Source of the DNA: Paracoccus zeaxanthinifaciens ATCC 21588
GTDB taxonomy: Bacteria > Pseudomonadota > Alphaproteobacteria > Rhodobacterales > Rhodobacteraceae
Direction: 5' to 3'
DNA: 64,000 nt
NCBI RefSeq assembly: GCF_000420145.1
Contig: NZ_ATUJ01000004.1
Span: forward strand, 124,001 to 188,000
Notes under the pieces: generated by a model
Seen by the model: only the letters and a program-made list of their open reading frames with translations
What the model was told of the DNA's origin: nothing
Database searches by the model: none
Position numbers and translations under genes: made by a program
Shown: piece after piece, positions 1 to 11,354 of the stretch
Layout of the letters: each line of letters begins with the position of its first letter
Numbering within the stretch: position 1 is the first letter of the stretch

Positions 1-99
1 GCGCGATCACGCTCATGCAAGCGTGAAGCCGCGAATGTCGACAACAGGGCCGCGAATGGTGAAACTGCGTCCTGCCGCACCTGCATCCACGGAGAACCG

Positions 100-1383
100 A
101 TGACCGACGCACCCCCGACCGGCCCCATGACCGGCCGGCCGCATGACGCGCCGCCCAGCCCGCAGCACGGAACCCAGGGCGACCGCTATGCCCGGGAACT
201 GGAGCGCCATCTCGACTGGCTCGACACCTTCACCTCGACCGCGCTCGGGGTGCTGGCATCGGCCTCGGGGATCTATACCTATCTGGGGGTCAGGTCGCTT
301 CTGGATCAGCCGGGCATCTGGACCACCTTCGCGGCGCTGGCCTATTCCATCGCGGTCTCGGTCGGGATCTTCGTGTTCTGGTCCTATCTGCTGCGGCTGC
401 TGCCCGCGATGCGCAGCGCGGCGTCGCGGATGGGGCTGCTGCTGGCGATGTGCCTGGGCTGCGTGGCGATCGTCGCGATGTCGTCCTGGCTGAACGCCGC
501 GGCCCTTGCGGGCGGTGCGGCGGTCGAAACGCACATGGCCAACACGGTGCAATCCTATCAGTCCTCGTTGGAGCGTGCGCACGCGAACGCGGTCGCGGGG
601 CAGGCCCTGTCGCGCGACGTGGCCCGCGTGCGCCAAAGCTTCGACGACCTGTCCGCACAAGAGGAAGGCGGCACGCTGTCGGGCTTCCAAGGGCGCGGCG
701 CGGTCTTTCGCGTTCTGACCCAGAAGGGGGCCGAGCTGACGGCCCTCGAAACACAGCTGATCGAGGCCGAGGGCCCGATCGAGGACACCTTCGCCCAGGG
801 GAACGCCGTCCTGTCGCGGATGCGCGGCATCGCCGTCGGCGCGGGCCCGCTCGAGGATCGGACCGTCCAGTTCTCGGAGGATGCGGTCGAGCTGGCGGGC
901 ATGATCACCCGCCTGCGGCAGCTGAACCCCGCGCCGCTGGTCACGCGGGCTGCGCAGGACTTGTCGGAATCCGCGATCCTGCCCGAACTGGACGGCAGCA
1001 CGGAAGGGATCCGGCAGGGGCAGTCCAGCACCATCGCCTCGGTGCTGGGGCTGGTCGATCAGCGCGCGCGCACCCTGGGCCAGGCCGCGTCCGAGGTCGA
1101 GGCCCTGCCCCAGCCCGACGAGGCGGTCTATACCCCCATGTCGGGCGCGGATGCGGTCATCGTCTATGCCCGCAACTTCGTGCCTGCATGGGCGGGCGCC
1201 ATATCCATCGACCTGCTGCCCGCCGTCCTGGTCTTCATCATGGTCGTCGTGCAGGCCGCGATCCGGTCGGGGCGCGGGCTGCATCACACGGATGACCGGA
1301 TGACGGTGGGCGAATTGCGCGCCGCGCTGGCGGCATCGGAACTGCTGCGCGAGCACGATGCGGCGCAGGCGCGGCGGGACTGA
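100..1383 (+). CDS. Conserved membrane protein of unknown function
   Basis: I do not recognise this 427-residue protein. It has a polar N-terminus of about 40 residues, then hydrophobic stretches around residues 45-70, 75-105 and 110-140, a long polar helical region (about 145-345) rich in Ala, Glu, Gln and Arg, and one more membrane segment near 365-390. The large loop between the third and last membrane segments would form a soluble, possibly coiled-coil domain. The stop codon lies four bases before the start of the ClpP-fold gene, so the two are probably co-transcribed and may act together at the membrane. A long open frame on the opposite strand lacks membrane segments or motifs and is rejected. 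The coding call is firm; the function is unknown. Confidence 0.8.
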   Translation: MTDAPPTGPMTGRPHDAPPSPQHGTQGDRYARELERHLDWLDTFTSTALGVLASASGIYTYLGVRSLLDQPGIWTTFAALAYSIAVSVGIFVFWSYLLRLLPAMRSAASRMGLLLAMCLGCVAIVAMSSWLNAAALAGGAAVETHMANTVQSYQSSLERAHANAVAGQALSRDVARVRQSFDDLSAQEEGGTLSGFQGRGAVFRVLTQKGAELTALETQLIEAEGPIEDTFAQGNAVLSRMRGIAVGAGPLEDRTVQFSEDAVELAGMITRLRQLNPAPLVTRAAQDLSESAILPELDGSTEGIRQGQSSTIASVLGLVDQRARTLGQAASEVEALPQPDEAVYTPMSGADAVIVYARNFVPAWAGAISIDLLPAVLVFIMVVVQAAIRSGRGLHHTDDRMTVGELRAALAASELLREHDAAQARRD

Positions 1384-1387
1384 GGGG

Positions 1388-2110
1388 ATGCGACTGTTCT
1401 CCTCTCCTCAATCCGCGATCCGGTCGGTGCTCATCGCGCAGGTCGTGCTGGGCGTGGCCATCGTGGCGATCGACCTGCGCGACGATCCGGGCAATGCCGC
1501 GCCGGGCCTGTTCACCCCGCAGGAAGGTCCGTCCGTCCGCCCCTATCGCCCCGACCTGCGCCCCGCAGAACCGGGCGCGCCCGCGATGCGCCCCATGCCC
1601 AAGCAGCTGGAGTTCAGCGAAACCGACGACGCCATCGTGATCGAGGGCCAGATCGCCGTAGGCGATGCCGACCGCTTTGCCGAATGGCTGGACGAAACCC
1701 GCCCCGCCGCGTCCGAGGTGTCGCTGGACAGCTCGGGCGGTTCTGTCGCGGATGCGCTGGCCATCGGGCGCACGATCCGGGGCGCGGGATACGACACGCG
1801 GATCGCGCAGGGTTCGGTCTGCATGTCGGCCTGCCCCTACATGCTGGCAGGCGGCACGGAACGCCGCGCCGACGAGGGATCGACCGTGGGCGTGCACCAG
1901 CACTACTTCGGCAAGAACGCGATCCTGCCCGCCTTCATGGCCGTCAGCGACGTGCAGCGCGCGCAGGCCAGCGTCATGGACTATCTGACCGAGATGGGCG
2001 TCGATCTGCGCATGATGATCCCCGCCCTGCGCACCGCCCCCGAGGATATCAGCGTCCTGTCGCCCCAGCAGATGCAGGAATGGTCGCTGACCTTCGCGCC
2101 CGACGCATAG
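1388..2110 (+). CDS. ClpP/crotonase-fold periplasmic or membrane-anchored protein
   Basis: The 240-residue protein opens with one hydrophobic segment (residues 10-27), a signal anchor, followed by a Pro-rich linker. The remainder resembles the ClpP-like fold: a SLDSSGGSVADAL stretch matching the oxyanion region, then GSVCMSACPYMLAGG, where the Ser of the S-A-C motif sits at the usual nucleophile position, then VGVHQHYF with a candidate catalytic His. Proteins of this type are common in alphaproteobacteria and mostly uncharacterised; protease activity is inferred from the fold only. ATG 1388 is preferred over an in-frame start at 1358, because it follows a GAGGGG ribosome site and lies just after the upstream stop. 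Confidence 0.8.
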   Translation: MRLFSSPQSAIRSVLIAQVVLGVAIVAIDLRDDPGNAAPGLFTPQEGPSVRPYRPDLRPAEPGAPAMRPMPKQLEFSETDDAIVIEGQIAVGDADRFAEWLDETRPAASEVSLDSSGGSVADALAIGRTIRGAGYDTRIAQGSVCMSACPYMLAGGTERRADEGSTVGVHQHYFGKNAILPAFMAVSDVQRAQASVMDYLTEMGVDLRMMIPALRTAPEDISVLSPQQMQEWSLTFAPDA

Positions 2111-2151
2111 CTGCCATTCGCCCCGCCCGGGTTGCGGCCCGCGCCATGCTT

Positions 2152-2191
2152 CATTAGCTGACTAACGAACCGAAACGTTAGCCAGCTAATG
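2152..2191. promoter_or_regulatory. Double MarR-type operator in front of the efflux operon
   Basis: Two 12-bp palindromes of the form TTAG-N4-CTAA occur at 2154-2165 and 2178-2189. Their centres are 24 bp apart. They are also the arms of one larger inverted repeat (2152-2167 and 2176-2191, 15 of 16 positions matching, 8-nt spacer). The site ends two bases before the ATG of the MarR gene at 2194, so a bound regulator would cover the translation start. TTAG-N4-CTAA fits MarR-family operators; autoregulation is inferred. Confidence 0.75.
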
Positions 2192-2193
2192 AC

Positions 2194-2616
2194 ATGACCG
2201 ATACAAGCATCATCGACTCTCTTCTGGCAGTGATGCGCGACCTGCGCCGGCATTTCGACGAGGCCGCGCGCGACATGGGCCTGACCATGGCCCGCGCCAA
2301 GATCATCACCACGCTGCACCGCGAACAGGGCATGACCCAGACCGCGCTTGCCGCGCAGCTGGGCATCGAGACGCCCACGCTGAAGCGGCAGCTGGACGGG
2401 CTGGCCGCCGACGGTTTCATCGAACGCCGCCCGATCAAGGGGGACGCCCGCAAGAACGCGGTGTTCCTGACCGACAAGGGCCAGGGCAGCCAGATCGTCG
2501 CCTTCAGCACGGCGATGCGCCAGGACGTGATCGCGGGCATCCCCGAGGACGACCTGACCACCGCCCGCCATGTGCTGGACGCCATCGCCGCGAACATCGC
2601 ACGGCGCTCGTCATGA
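2194..2616 (+). CDS. MarR-family transcriptional regulator of the efflux operon
   Basis: This 140-residue protein has the MarR winged-helix pattern: an N-terminal dimerisation helix, then a DNA-binding domain at roughly residues 30-100 containing the recognition region TQTALAAQLGIETPTLKRQL and the wing segment RRPIKGDARKNAVFLTDKG. MarR proteins normally repress the gene set they head and release DNA on binding phenolic or lipophilic ligands. It is followed with a 4-nt ATGA overlap by the MFS pump gene, and a double palindrome sits immediately upstream. There is no Shine-Dalgarno sequence between the operator and the ATG, so the message may be leaderless or start further downstream. The ligand is unknown. 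Confidence 0.9.
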   Translation: MTDTSIIDSLLAVMRDLRRHFDEAARDMGLTMARAKIITTLHREQGMTQTALAAQLGIETPTLKRQLDGLAADGFIERRPIKGDARKNAVFLTDKGQGSQIVAFSTAMRQDVIAGIPEDDLTTARHVLDAIAANIARRSS

Positions 2617-4223
2617 GCCAGGCCCCCGCAGCACATCCCCCCCTGCCCGTCCCGCAGGCGCTGGCCTACATGGCCGCCGCCGCGCTGCTGGCGATCACGC
2701 AGGGGCTGGATCAGGGCTTCCTGATCACGAACATCCCCAGCTTCGCGGGCGAACTGGGCGTCACGACCACCGATGCCAGCTGGCTGCTGATCGCCTACAT
2801 GGTTCCGCGCGCGGCGCTGCCGCTGATGCTGATCAAGCTGCGCACGCAATACGGGCTGCGCCGCTTTGCCGAATGGGGCATCGCGATCCACGTCGTGGTG
2901 GCCTTCGCGGTGCTCTGGGTCAGCGACATGCGCTCGGCCGTGGTGCTGCACTTCCTTGCGGGTGCCGCAGCGGCGCCGCTTTCGACACTGGCCTTCCTCT
3001 ACATGCTGGAACCGCTGGAGCAGTCCTGGAAGATGCGGCTGGGCATGCCGCTGGCGATGGCGCTGATCATGTCGGGGACCAGCATCGCCTGGATCGTGTC
3101 GCCTTGGCTGATCGGAGACGGAGGGCTGGAATGGGTCCACCTCACATCGCTTGGGCTGTCGATGGCGTCGCTGGCGCTGGTGTTCCTGCTGCCGCTGCGC
3201 CCCGTGCCGCACATGAAGGTCATCAAGGCGATGGACCTCGTCAGCTTCGTGCTGCTGGGCACGGGCTTTGCGGGGATCGTCACCGGCTTCGTCATGGGCC
3301 CGGCCCATTACTGGTCCGAGCCGTGGATCATCTGGACCCTTGCCGTGGCCGTCGCATCCCTTGCCGCGGGCGCCATGATCGAACTGAACCGCGAGGCACC
3401 GCTGCTGGACATCCGCTGGCTGTTCAGCCCCGCGATCCTGCACCTGACCGGAGCGTTGCTGCTGCTGCGCCTGCTGCTGTCCGAGCAAAGCTCGGGCGCG
3501 CCGCGCATGTTCCAGGTCCTGGGGCTGCAGGGCGAACAGATGGGCACCATGTTCGGCGTCATCGTCGCGGGGACCGTGCTTGGCGCGCTGGCCTGCGTGG
3601 CGTGGATGCGCCCCGACCGCGTGGCGAAGTTCCACCTGGTCGCGCTGCTGATCATCGCGGGCGGGGCGTGGATGGATACCCATTCGACCGTCCTGACGCG
3701 GCCCCACCAGATGCTGATCAGCCAGGGGCTCATCGCCTTCGCGGGCATGGTCTTCATGGTTCCCGCGATGATGGCGGGGCTGCTGACGGCGCTTGCCCGC
3801 GGGCCGCAATACCTGCTGTCCTTCATCATCGTCTTCATCTCGACCCAGAGCCTTGGCAGCGTCATCGGCTCGGGGCTGTTCTCGACCCTCATCACCCATC
3901 GTCAGGCAGCGCATTACCAGGCGCTGACCGAACAGCTTGCCATCGGCGACACCCAGACCGCGAACGCCATCGCGACGCGCATGGCGCAGTTGCAGCCGGG
4001 GCTGACCGACGCCACTGCGCGGCAGGCGCAGGCCGTGGCCCAGATCGCGCAGGACGCGGCGCAGCAGGCCACGGTGATGGCCTATGACGATGCCTATACC
4101 CTCATCTTCCTTGCGGCCTCGCTGGCGGCCTTCGCGCTGGTGATGCACCTGCTGCGCGACCGCATCGCCAAATGGCTGGCGCCCGCCGCGACGGAACAGG
4201 AACATATCGGATCCGCGACATGA
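2613..4223 (+). CDS. MFS multidrug efflux permease, DHA2/EmrB-like
   Basis: At 536 residues with about 14 hydrophobic segments, this matches the DHA2 drug:proton antiporter group. These pumps work in the inner membrane with a HlyD-type periplasmic adaptor. The N-terminal half has the characteristic TM1 region (ALLAITQGLDQGFLITNIP) and a SWLLIAYMVPRAALPLML segment at TM2. A polar, Gln/Ala-rich stretch near residues 425-480 is a long periplasmic loop before the last membrane helix, as in EmrB-type pumps. The gene overlaps marR upstream and the adaptor gene downstream by 4 nt each, so the three should be translated together. The export substrate cannot be read from sequence; an aromatic acid or drug is plausible given the MarR regulator. 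Confidence 0.88.
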   Translation: MSQAPAAHPPLPVPQALAYMAAAALLAITQGLDQGFLITNIPSFAGELGVTTTDASWLLIAYMVPRAALPLMLIKLRTQYGLRRFAEWGIAIHVVVAFAVLWVSDMRSAVVLHFLAGAAAAPLSTLAFLYMLEPLEQSWKMRLGMPLAMALIMSGTSIAWIVSPWLIGDGGLEWVHLTSLGLSMASLALVFLLPLRPVPHMKVIKAMDLVSFVLLGTGFAGIVTGFVMGPAHYWSEPWIIWTLAVAVASLAAGAMIELNREAPLLDIRWLFSPAILHLTGALLLLRLLLSEQSSGAPRMFQVLGLQGEQMGTMFGVIVAGTVLGALACVAWMRPDRVAKFHLVALLIIAGGAWMDTHSTVLTRPHQMLISQGLIAFAGMVFMVPAMMAGLLTALARGPQYLLSFIIVFISTQSLGSVIGSGLFSTLITHRQAAHYQALTEQLAIGDTQTANAIATRMAQLQPGLTDATARQAQAVAQIAQDAAQQATVMAYDDAYTLIFLAASLAAFALVMHLLRDRIAKWLAPAATEQEHIGSAT

Positions 4224-5248
4224 CCAAGACCAAGCTTCTTCCGACCCTCATCGCAATGCTCATCGGTGCGGCAGGCGTGGCGCTGCTGCTGTTCGCCTGG
4301 CATCTGCCGCCCTTCCACCCCTCGGCCCCCACGACCGAGAACGCCTATATCCGGGGCAAGGTCACCACGATCTCTCCTCAGCTGTCGGGATATGTCAGCG
4401 CCGTCGAGGCGACGGATTTCCAGGCGGTCTCGAAGGGGGACGTGATCGCCCGCATCGACGACCGCATCTTCCGCCAGAAGCTGGCACAGGCCGAGGCCCA
4501 GCTGGAGGCCGCGCGCGCCGCGCTGCAGGTCGGCCGCCAGGGCGTCGCCTCGGCCGAGGCCGCCCGCCGCGCCGCCGAGGCCGGCGTCGCATCCGCGCGC
4601 GCCGCCCAGGCGAACGCGCAATCGGAATGGGACCGCGCGAACCGGCTGCAGGATCGGGGCGTCGCCTCGCAATCGACCGCCGACCAGGCACGGCAGGCGC
4701 TGGATCAGGCCGATGCCGCCGTCACGCAGGCCGAGGCCCAGCTGGACGTGCAGTCCGAGGCCATCGCGTCCGCCAAGGTGGCGCTGTCCTCGCGCGAAGC
4801 CGACATCGCCTCGGCCGAGGCATCGGTGGAGCTGGCCCGGATCGACCTGGAGAACACCGTGATCCGTGCGCAGGACGATGGCCGCCTTGGGGCGCTGTCG
4901 GTCCGCGTCGGGCAATACGTGACACCGGGCACCTCGCTGGTGGCCGAGGTGGGGTCGGACCTGTGGATCATCGCGAATTTCCGCGAGACGGAGCTGGCGG
5001 GGATGAAACCCGGCGATGCGGTCGATTTCACGGTCGATGCGATCCCCGGCGCCGACTTCACCGGACAGGTCGAGGCGTTCTCGCCCGCCACGGCATCCGA
5101 GTTCAGCCTGCTCTCGGGATCGAACGCGACGGGGAACTTCACCAAGATCGCCCAGCGGCTGCCGGTCCGCATCGCCATCTCGCCCGATCAGCAGCAGGCC
5201 GCACAGTTGGCCCCCGGCCTGTCGGTCGTGGTCAGGGTCGGGGGCTGA
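4220..5248 (+). CDS. HlyD/EmrA-family periplasmic adaptor of the efflux pump
   Basis: The 342-residue protein has a single N-terminal membrane anchor (residues 8-28), a short barrel/lipoyl half-motif (YIRGKVTTISPQLSGYVSAV, about 40-60), a long Ala/Glu/Gln-rich coiled-coil hairpin (about 85-190), the second lipoyl half and a C-terminal beta-barrel. This is the membrane fusion protein architecture that links an inner-membrane pump to an outer-membrane channel. ATG 4220 overlaps the stop of the MFS gene (ATGA), which favours it over an in-frame start at 4172. No TolC-type channel gene is next to it. The 3' end overlaps the convergent P-type ATPase gene by 17 bp. Confidence 0.9.
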   Translation: MTKTKLLPTLIAMLIGAAGVALLLFAWHLPPFHPSAPTTENAYIRGKVTTISPQLSGYVSAVEATDFQAVSKGDVIARIDDRIFRQKLAQAEAQLEAARAALQVGRQGVASAEAARRAAEAGVASARAAQANAQSEWDRANRLQDRGVASQSTADQARQALDQADAAVTQAEAQLDVQSEAIASAKVALSSREADIASAEASVELARIDLENTVIRAQDDGRLGALSVRVGQYVTPGTSLVAEVGSDLWIIANFRETELAGMKPGDAVDFTVDAIPGADFTGQVEAFSPATASEFSLLSGSNATGNFTKIAQRLPVRIAISPDQQQAAQLAPGLSVVVRVGG

Positions 5249-7403
5249 GCGCCCCCGACGCGCGGAACCGCAACAGCCGCAGCGCATTCGCGGTGACGAG
5301 CACCGTCGCGCCGGTATCGGCCAGGATCGCGATCCAGAGGCCGGTCACCCCGGCGATGGTGGTCAGTAGGAACAGCGCCTTCAATCCCAGCGCGATGGCG
5401 ACGTTCTGACGGATGTTCCCCATCGTCGCACGGGCAAGCCGGATCAGCCCGGCGACATCGCCCACCCTGTCGCGCAGGATCGCGCCATGTGCCGTTTCCA
5501 GCGCGACATCGGTCCCCGAGCCCATCGCGATCCCCACATGCGCCGAGGCCAGCGCGGGCGCGTCGTTGATCCCGTCCCCCACCATCATCGCGTGACCGTC
5601 GCGTGCCAGCTCGCGCATCGCATCGACCTTGTCGGCAGGCAGCAACCCCGCGCGATGATCGATCCCCAGCGCCCCGGCGATGGTCGCGGCCGTCCGCTCG
5701 TTGTCCCCCGTCAGCATCACGGGAACGACCCCCAGCGCGCGCAGATCGCGGATGGCCTGCGCGGCATCGGGTCGGGCCTCGTCCTGCAGGGCGATCAGCC
5801 CTATCACGCCCTCCTGCCACAGCAGCACGACGGTCTTGCCCTCATCCTCCAGCATCTGGGCGCGCATGGCCCATTCCGGTGTCATCACCCCCCGCTCGGT
5901 TGCCAGCCGGACCGAGCCGATGGTGGTGCGCACCCCCTCCACCTCTGCCTCGGTCCCCATTCCGGGTATGGCGCACGCCGCCTGCGCACGGGGCAGCGCC
6001 TGCCCCTCTGCCTTCGCAAGGATCGCCCGTCCCAGCGGATGGCTTGCACCCTGTTCCACGGCAGCAGCCAGCGTCAGCAGCCTTGCGGTATCCTCTCCCT
6101 CGATATCGGTGACCACGGGCCGGCCTTCCGTCAGCGTCCCCGTCTTGTCGAAGGCGACATGGGTGATGCGGGCGACGTTCTCCATCACGGCGCCCCCCTT
6201 CATCAGCATCCCCTGCCTTGCCCCCGCCGCCATCCCCGAGGCGATGGATGCCGGGACCGAGATCACCAGCGCACAGGGGCAGCCGATCAGCAGCAGCGTC
6301 AGCGCCCTGTAGGTCCAGTCGGTCCAACCCCCACCCTGCGCGAGGGGCGGTATCACGGCCACGAGGATCGCCAGCCCCACGATCACCGGCATGTAGATGC
6401 GGCTGAACCGGTCGATGAAGCGTTCGGTCGGGGCGCGGGCGCTCTCGGCCTCCTGCACCAGCTTGACGATACGGGCGATGGTGTTGTCCGAGGGGTGACG
6501 GGTCACGCGGACCCGCAGCGCGGCATCGGCATTGATCGAGCCTGCGAAGACGTCTTCTCCCTCGGTCTTGGGCACCTGTCGGCTTTCCCCCGTGATCGGG
6601 CTTTCATCCACGCCCGAGCGTCCTTCGACGATCTGCCCATCCGCCGGTATCCTGTCCCCCGGACGCACCAGCACCACCTGGCCGATGCGCAGGCGTGACG
6701 CAGCCACCTTGGTCGTGCCCTGTGGCCCCTCCAGCAGGGCGGTTCTCGGGATCAGGGCCGACAGCGCACGGATCCCGTCGCGGGCACGTCCGGCGGCGAA
6801 CCCCTCCAGCAGTTCCCCGACCGCAAAGAGGAACACGACAAGTGCGGCCTCTTCCTCGGCGCCGATGATCAATGCGCCCCCTGCAGCGATGCTCATCAGC
6901 ATCTCGATGGTAAAGGGCATGCCGATCCGTGCCATGCGCCATGCCTTGCGGGCGACGGGCGCGACACCCAGCAGAGTGGCAGCGACGAAGGCCCAGCGGG
7001 ACCATGCCTGATCCGTCACCGCACCGATGCCCCATGCGATGACCAGAAGCGCACCGGTTACCAGCACCAGCCGACCCTTGGCACCACGATACCAGGCGGT
7101 CTCGCCCGGTGGGTCATCCGCATCCCCCGGCATGACGAAGCCGGCGTCCGGCCCCCCCGGCATATCCGGGTCGTGGATGCCGAAGCCGATCCCCCTGACG
7201 GCGCTTTCAACCGCGTCCGGGCTGCCGCTTTCATCCAGCCGCAGGCTCAGCCGTTCGGCCATCAGCGTCACCTCGACCTCGGACACGCCGGGCAGCCGTT
7301 CGACCGCCCCGCGCAGCTTGGCCGCGCAGGACCCGCAATCCATCCCCGTCACGCGCCATTCCCGCAGATCGCCACCCATAGCCATCGGACCCCCAGTCGC
7401 CAA
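5232..7403 (-). CDS. zntA: Heavy-metal translocating P-type ATPase (Zn/Cd/Pb exporter)
   Basis: This 723-residue P1B-type ATPase exports divalent soft metals across the inner membrane. It has one N-terminal heavy-metal domain with GMDCGSC (about residues 20-26), the TGES actuator motif (271-274), the CPC membrane metal site (375-377), the phosphorylation motif DKTGTL (419-424), and the hinge GDGINDAP. The last membrane helix carries ADTGATVLVTANALRLL, whose Asp is typical of the Zn/Cd/Pb (P1B-2) group and not of copper pumps. An internal ATG at 7385 (second Met, MAMGG) is an alternative start. No MerR or ArsR regulator gene adjoins it. A terminator of guaB lies upstream, so it should have its own promoter in 7404-7466. 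Confidence 0.9.
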   Translation of the reverse strand: MATGGPMAMGGDLREWRVTGMDCGSCAAKLRGAVERLPGVSEVEVTLMAERLSLRLDESGSPDAVESAVRGIGFGIHDPDMPGGPDAGFVMPGDADDPPGETAWYRGAKGRLVLVTGALLVIAWGIGAVTDQAWSRWAFVAATLLGVAPVARKAWRMARIGMPFTIEMLMSIAAGGALIIGAEEEAALVVFLFAVGELLEGFAAGRARDGIRALSALIPRTALLEGPQGTTKVAASRLRIGQVVLVRPGDRIPADGQIVEGRSGVDESPITGESRQVPKTEGEDVFAGSINADAALRVRVTRHPSDNTIARIVKLVQEAESARAPTERFIDRFSRIYMPVIVGLAILVAVIPPLAQGGGWTDWTYRALTLLLIGCPCALVISVPASIASGMAAGARQGMLMKGGAVMENVARITHVAFDKTGTLTEGRPVVTDIEGEDTARLLTLAAAVEQGASHPLGRAILAKAEGQALPRAQAACAIPGMGTEAEVEGVRTTIGSVRLATERGVMTPEWAMRAQMLEDEGKTVVLLWQEGVIGLIALQDEARPDAAQAIRDLRALGVVPVMLTGDNERTAATIAGALGIDHRAGLLPADKVDAMRELARDGHAMMVGDGINDAPALASAHVGIAMGSGTDVALETAHGAILRDRVGDVAGLIRLARATMGNIRQNVAIALGLKALFLLTTIAGVTGLWIAILADTGATVLVTANALRLLRFRASGALSPRP

Positions 7404-7466
7404 GAATTGCAGATGGTGTAGCCTAGCCCCCTGCCGCAGCGGATGCGACCCCGTGGCGCGGGCATG

Positions 7467-7498
7467 AAAAAGCCCCGCGGACCTGATGGTCGCGGGGC
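7467..7498 (-). terminator. Rho-independent terminator of guaB
   Basis: An 8-bp GC stem (7472-7479 with 7491-7498) lies just after the guaB stop codon. Read on the minus strand it is followed by a run of T (AAAAA at 7467-7471 on the plus strand), the layout of an intrinsic terminator. Confidence 0.85.
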
Positions 7499-7522
7499 CG
7501 GTTCGTCAAGCTGGCGCAGGCA

Positions 7523-10364
<2,842 letters not shown>

Positions 10365-10384
10365 CAGCGGCACGGATCGCACTG

Positions 10385-10415
10385 ACGGCCCCGCCCAGCG
10401 CGGGGCCGTTTTCCG
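10385..10415 (+). terminator. Rho-independent terminator after the FadL-type gene
   Basis: A perfect 10-bp stem (10385-10394 with 10400-10409), a 5-nt loop and a following T-rich tract, starting about 20 bases after the stop codon. Confidence 0.85.
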
Positions 10416-10489
10416 TTTGCCGCCTCGGGTCTTTCAAAACGCCCCGCGGGCCGCTACCTAGATCACCGATCTGACAGAGGAAGCCCCGC

Positions 10490-11353
10490 ATGATCTATCG
10501 CAGCGCCGAGGAATGGCGGAACGCCCAGTCCAAGCGGATCGTGCTGTTCGGCATGTCGGGCCTGGGCAAGACCTATCTTGCGACGATGCTGCGCCAGACC
10601 GGGGACTGGTTCCACTACTCGGTCGATTACCGGATCGGCACCCGCTACATGGGCGAATACATCGCCGACAACTTCAAGCGCGAGGCGATGCGCGTGCCGC
10701 TGCTGCGCGAGCTGCTGATGTCCGACAGCGTGTATATCGCCAGCAACATCACCTTCGAGAACCTCGCGCCGCTGTCCACCTATCTGGGCAAGCCCGGCAG
10801 CCAGAGCCGCGGCGGGCTGGATTTCGACGAATACCGCCGCCGCCAGAACCAGCATCAGCGCGCCGAGATCGCGGCCCTGCTGGACACGCGCCATTTCGTC
10901 GAACGCGCCGACGACATCTATCGCATCCCGCATTTCGTCTGCGACAGCGGCGGATCCATCTGCGAGGTCGTGGACCCGACCGATCCCGACGATCCGGTTC
11001 TGCAGGCCCTGTCGCGCGACCTGCTGATGGTCTGGATCGAGGGGTCGGACGCCCATACCGCCGAGCTGGTGCGCCGCTTCGACCGCGCGCCCAAGCCCAT
11101 GTATTACCAGCCCCAGTTCCTGGAACGCGCCTGGGTCGCCTATCGCGTCGAGAAGGGGCTGGACGAACACGAGGTCAATCCCGACGACTTCATCCGCTGG
11201 ACCTATGCCCGCGCGCTGGCGCACCGCCAGCCGCGCTATGCCGCGATGGCGAAGCTGGGCGTGACGGTCAAGGCCGAGGAAGTGGCCGAGATCCGCAGCC
11301 CCCAGGATTTCGACGACCTGATCGCGCTGGCGATCGCCCGCAAGGAAAGCTGA
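10490..11353 (+). CDS. P-loop ATPase of unknown function next to metA
   Basis: The 287-residue protein begins with a short basic region and a strand leading to a Walker A motif GMSGLGKT (residues 21-28). The rest is hydrophilic and helical, with no membrane segment. The region around [20 protein letters not shown] probably holds the strand after Walker B. I do not recognise a named family; a nucleotide-binding kinase-like or GTPase-like role is possible but not shown. Its stop codon is one base before the metA ATG, so the two genes are almost certainly co-transcribed, followed three bases after metA by ppk2. A link to sulfur-amino-acid or nucleotide metabolism rests on context only. Confidence 0.8.
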   Translation: MIYRSAEEWRNAQSKRIVLFGMSGLGKTYLATMLRQTGDWFHYSVDYRIGTRYMGEYIADNFKREAMRVPLLRELLMSDSVYIASNITFENLAPLSTYLGKPGSQSRGGLDFDEYRRRQNQHQRAEIAALLDTRHFVERADDIYRIPHFVCDSGGSICEVVDPTDPDDPVLQALSRDLLMVWIEGSDAHTAELVRRFDRAPKPMYYQPQFLERAWVAYRVEKGLDEHEVNPDDFIRWTYARALAHRQPRYAAMAKLGVTVKAEEVAEIRSPQDFDDLIALAIARKES

Positions 11354-11354
11354 C

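Noticed and set aside
2178-4205. A 675-codon minus-strand open frame across marR and the MFS gene
   Set aside because: Composition is His/Arg/Gln rich without motifs, and the plus-strand genes are unambiguous.
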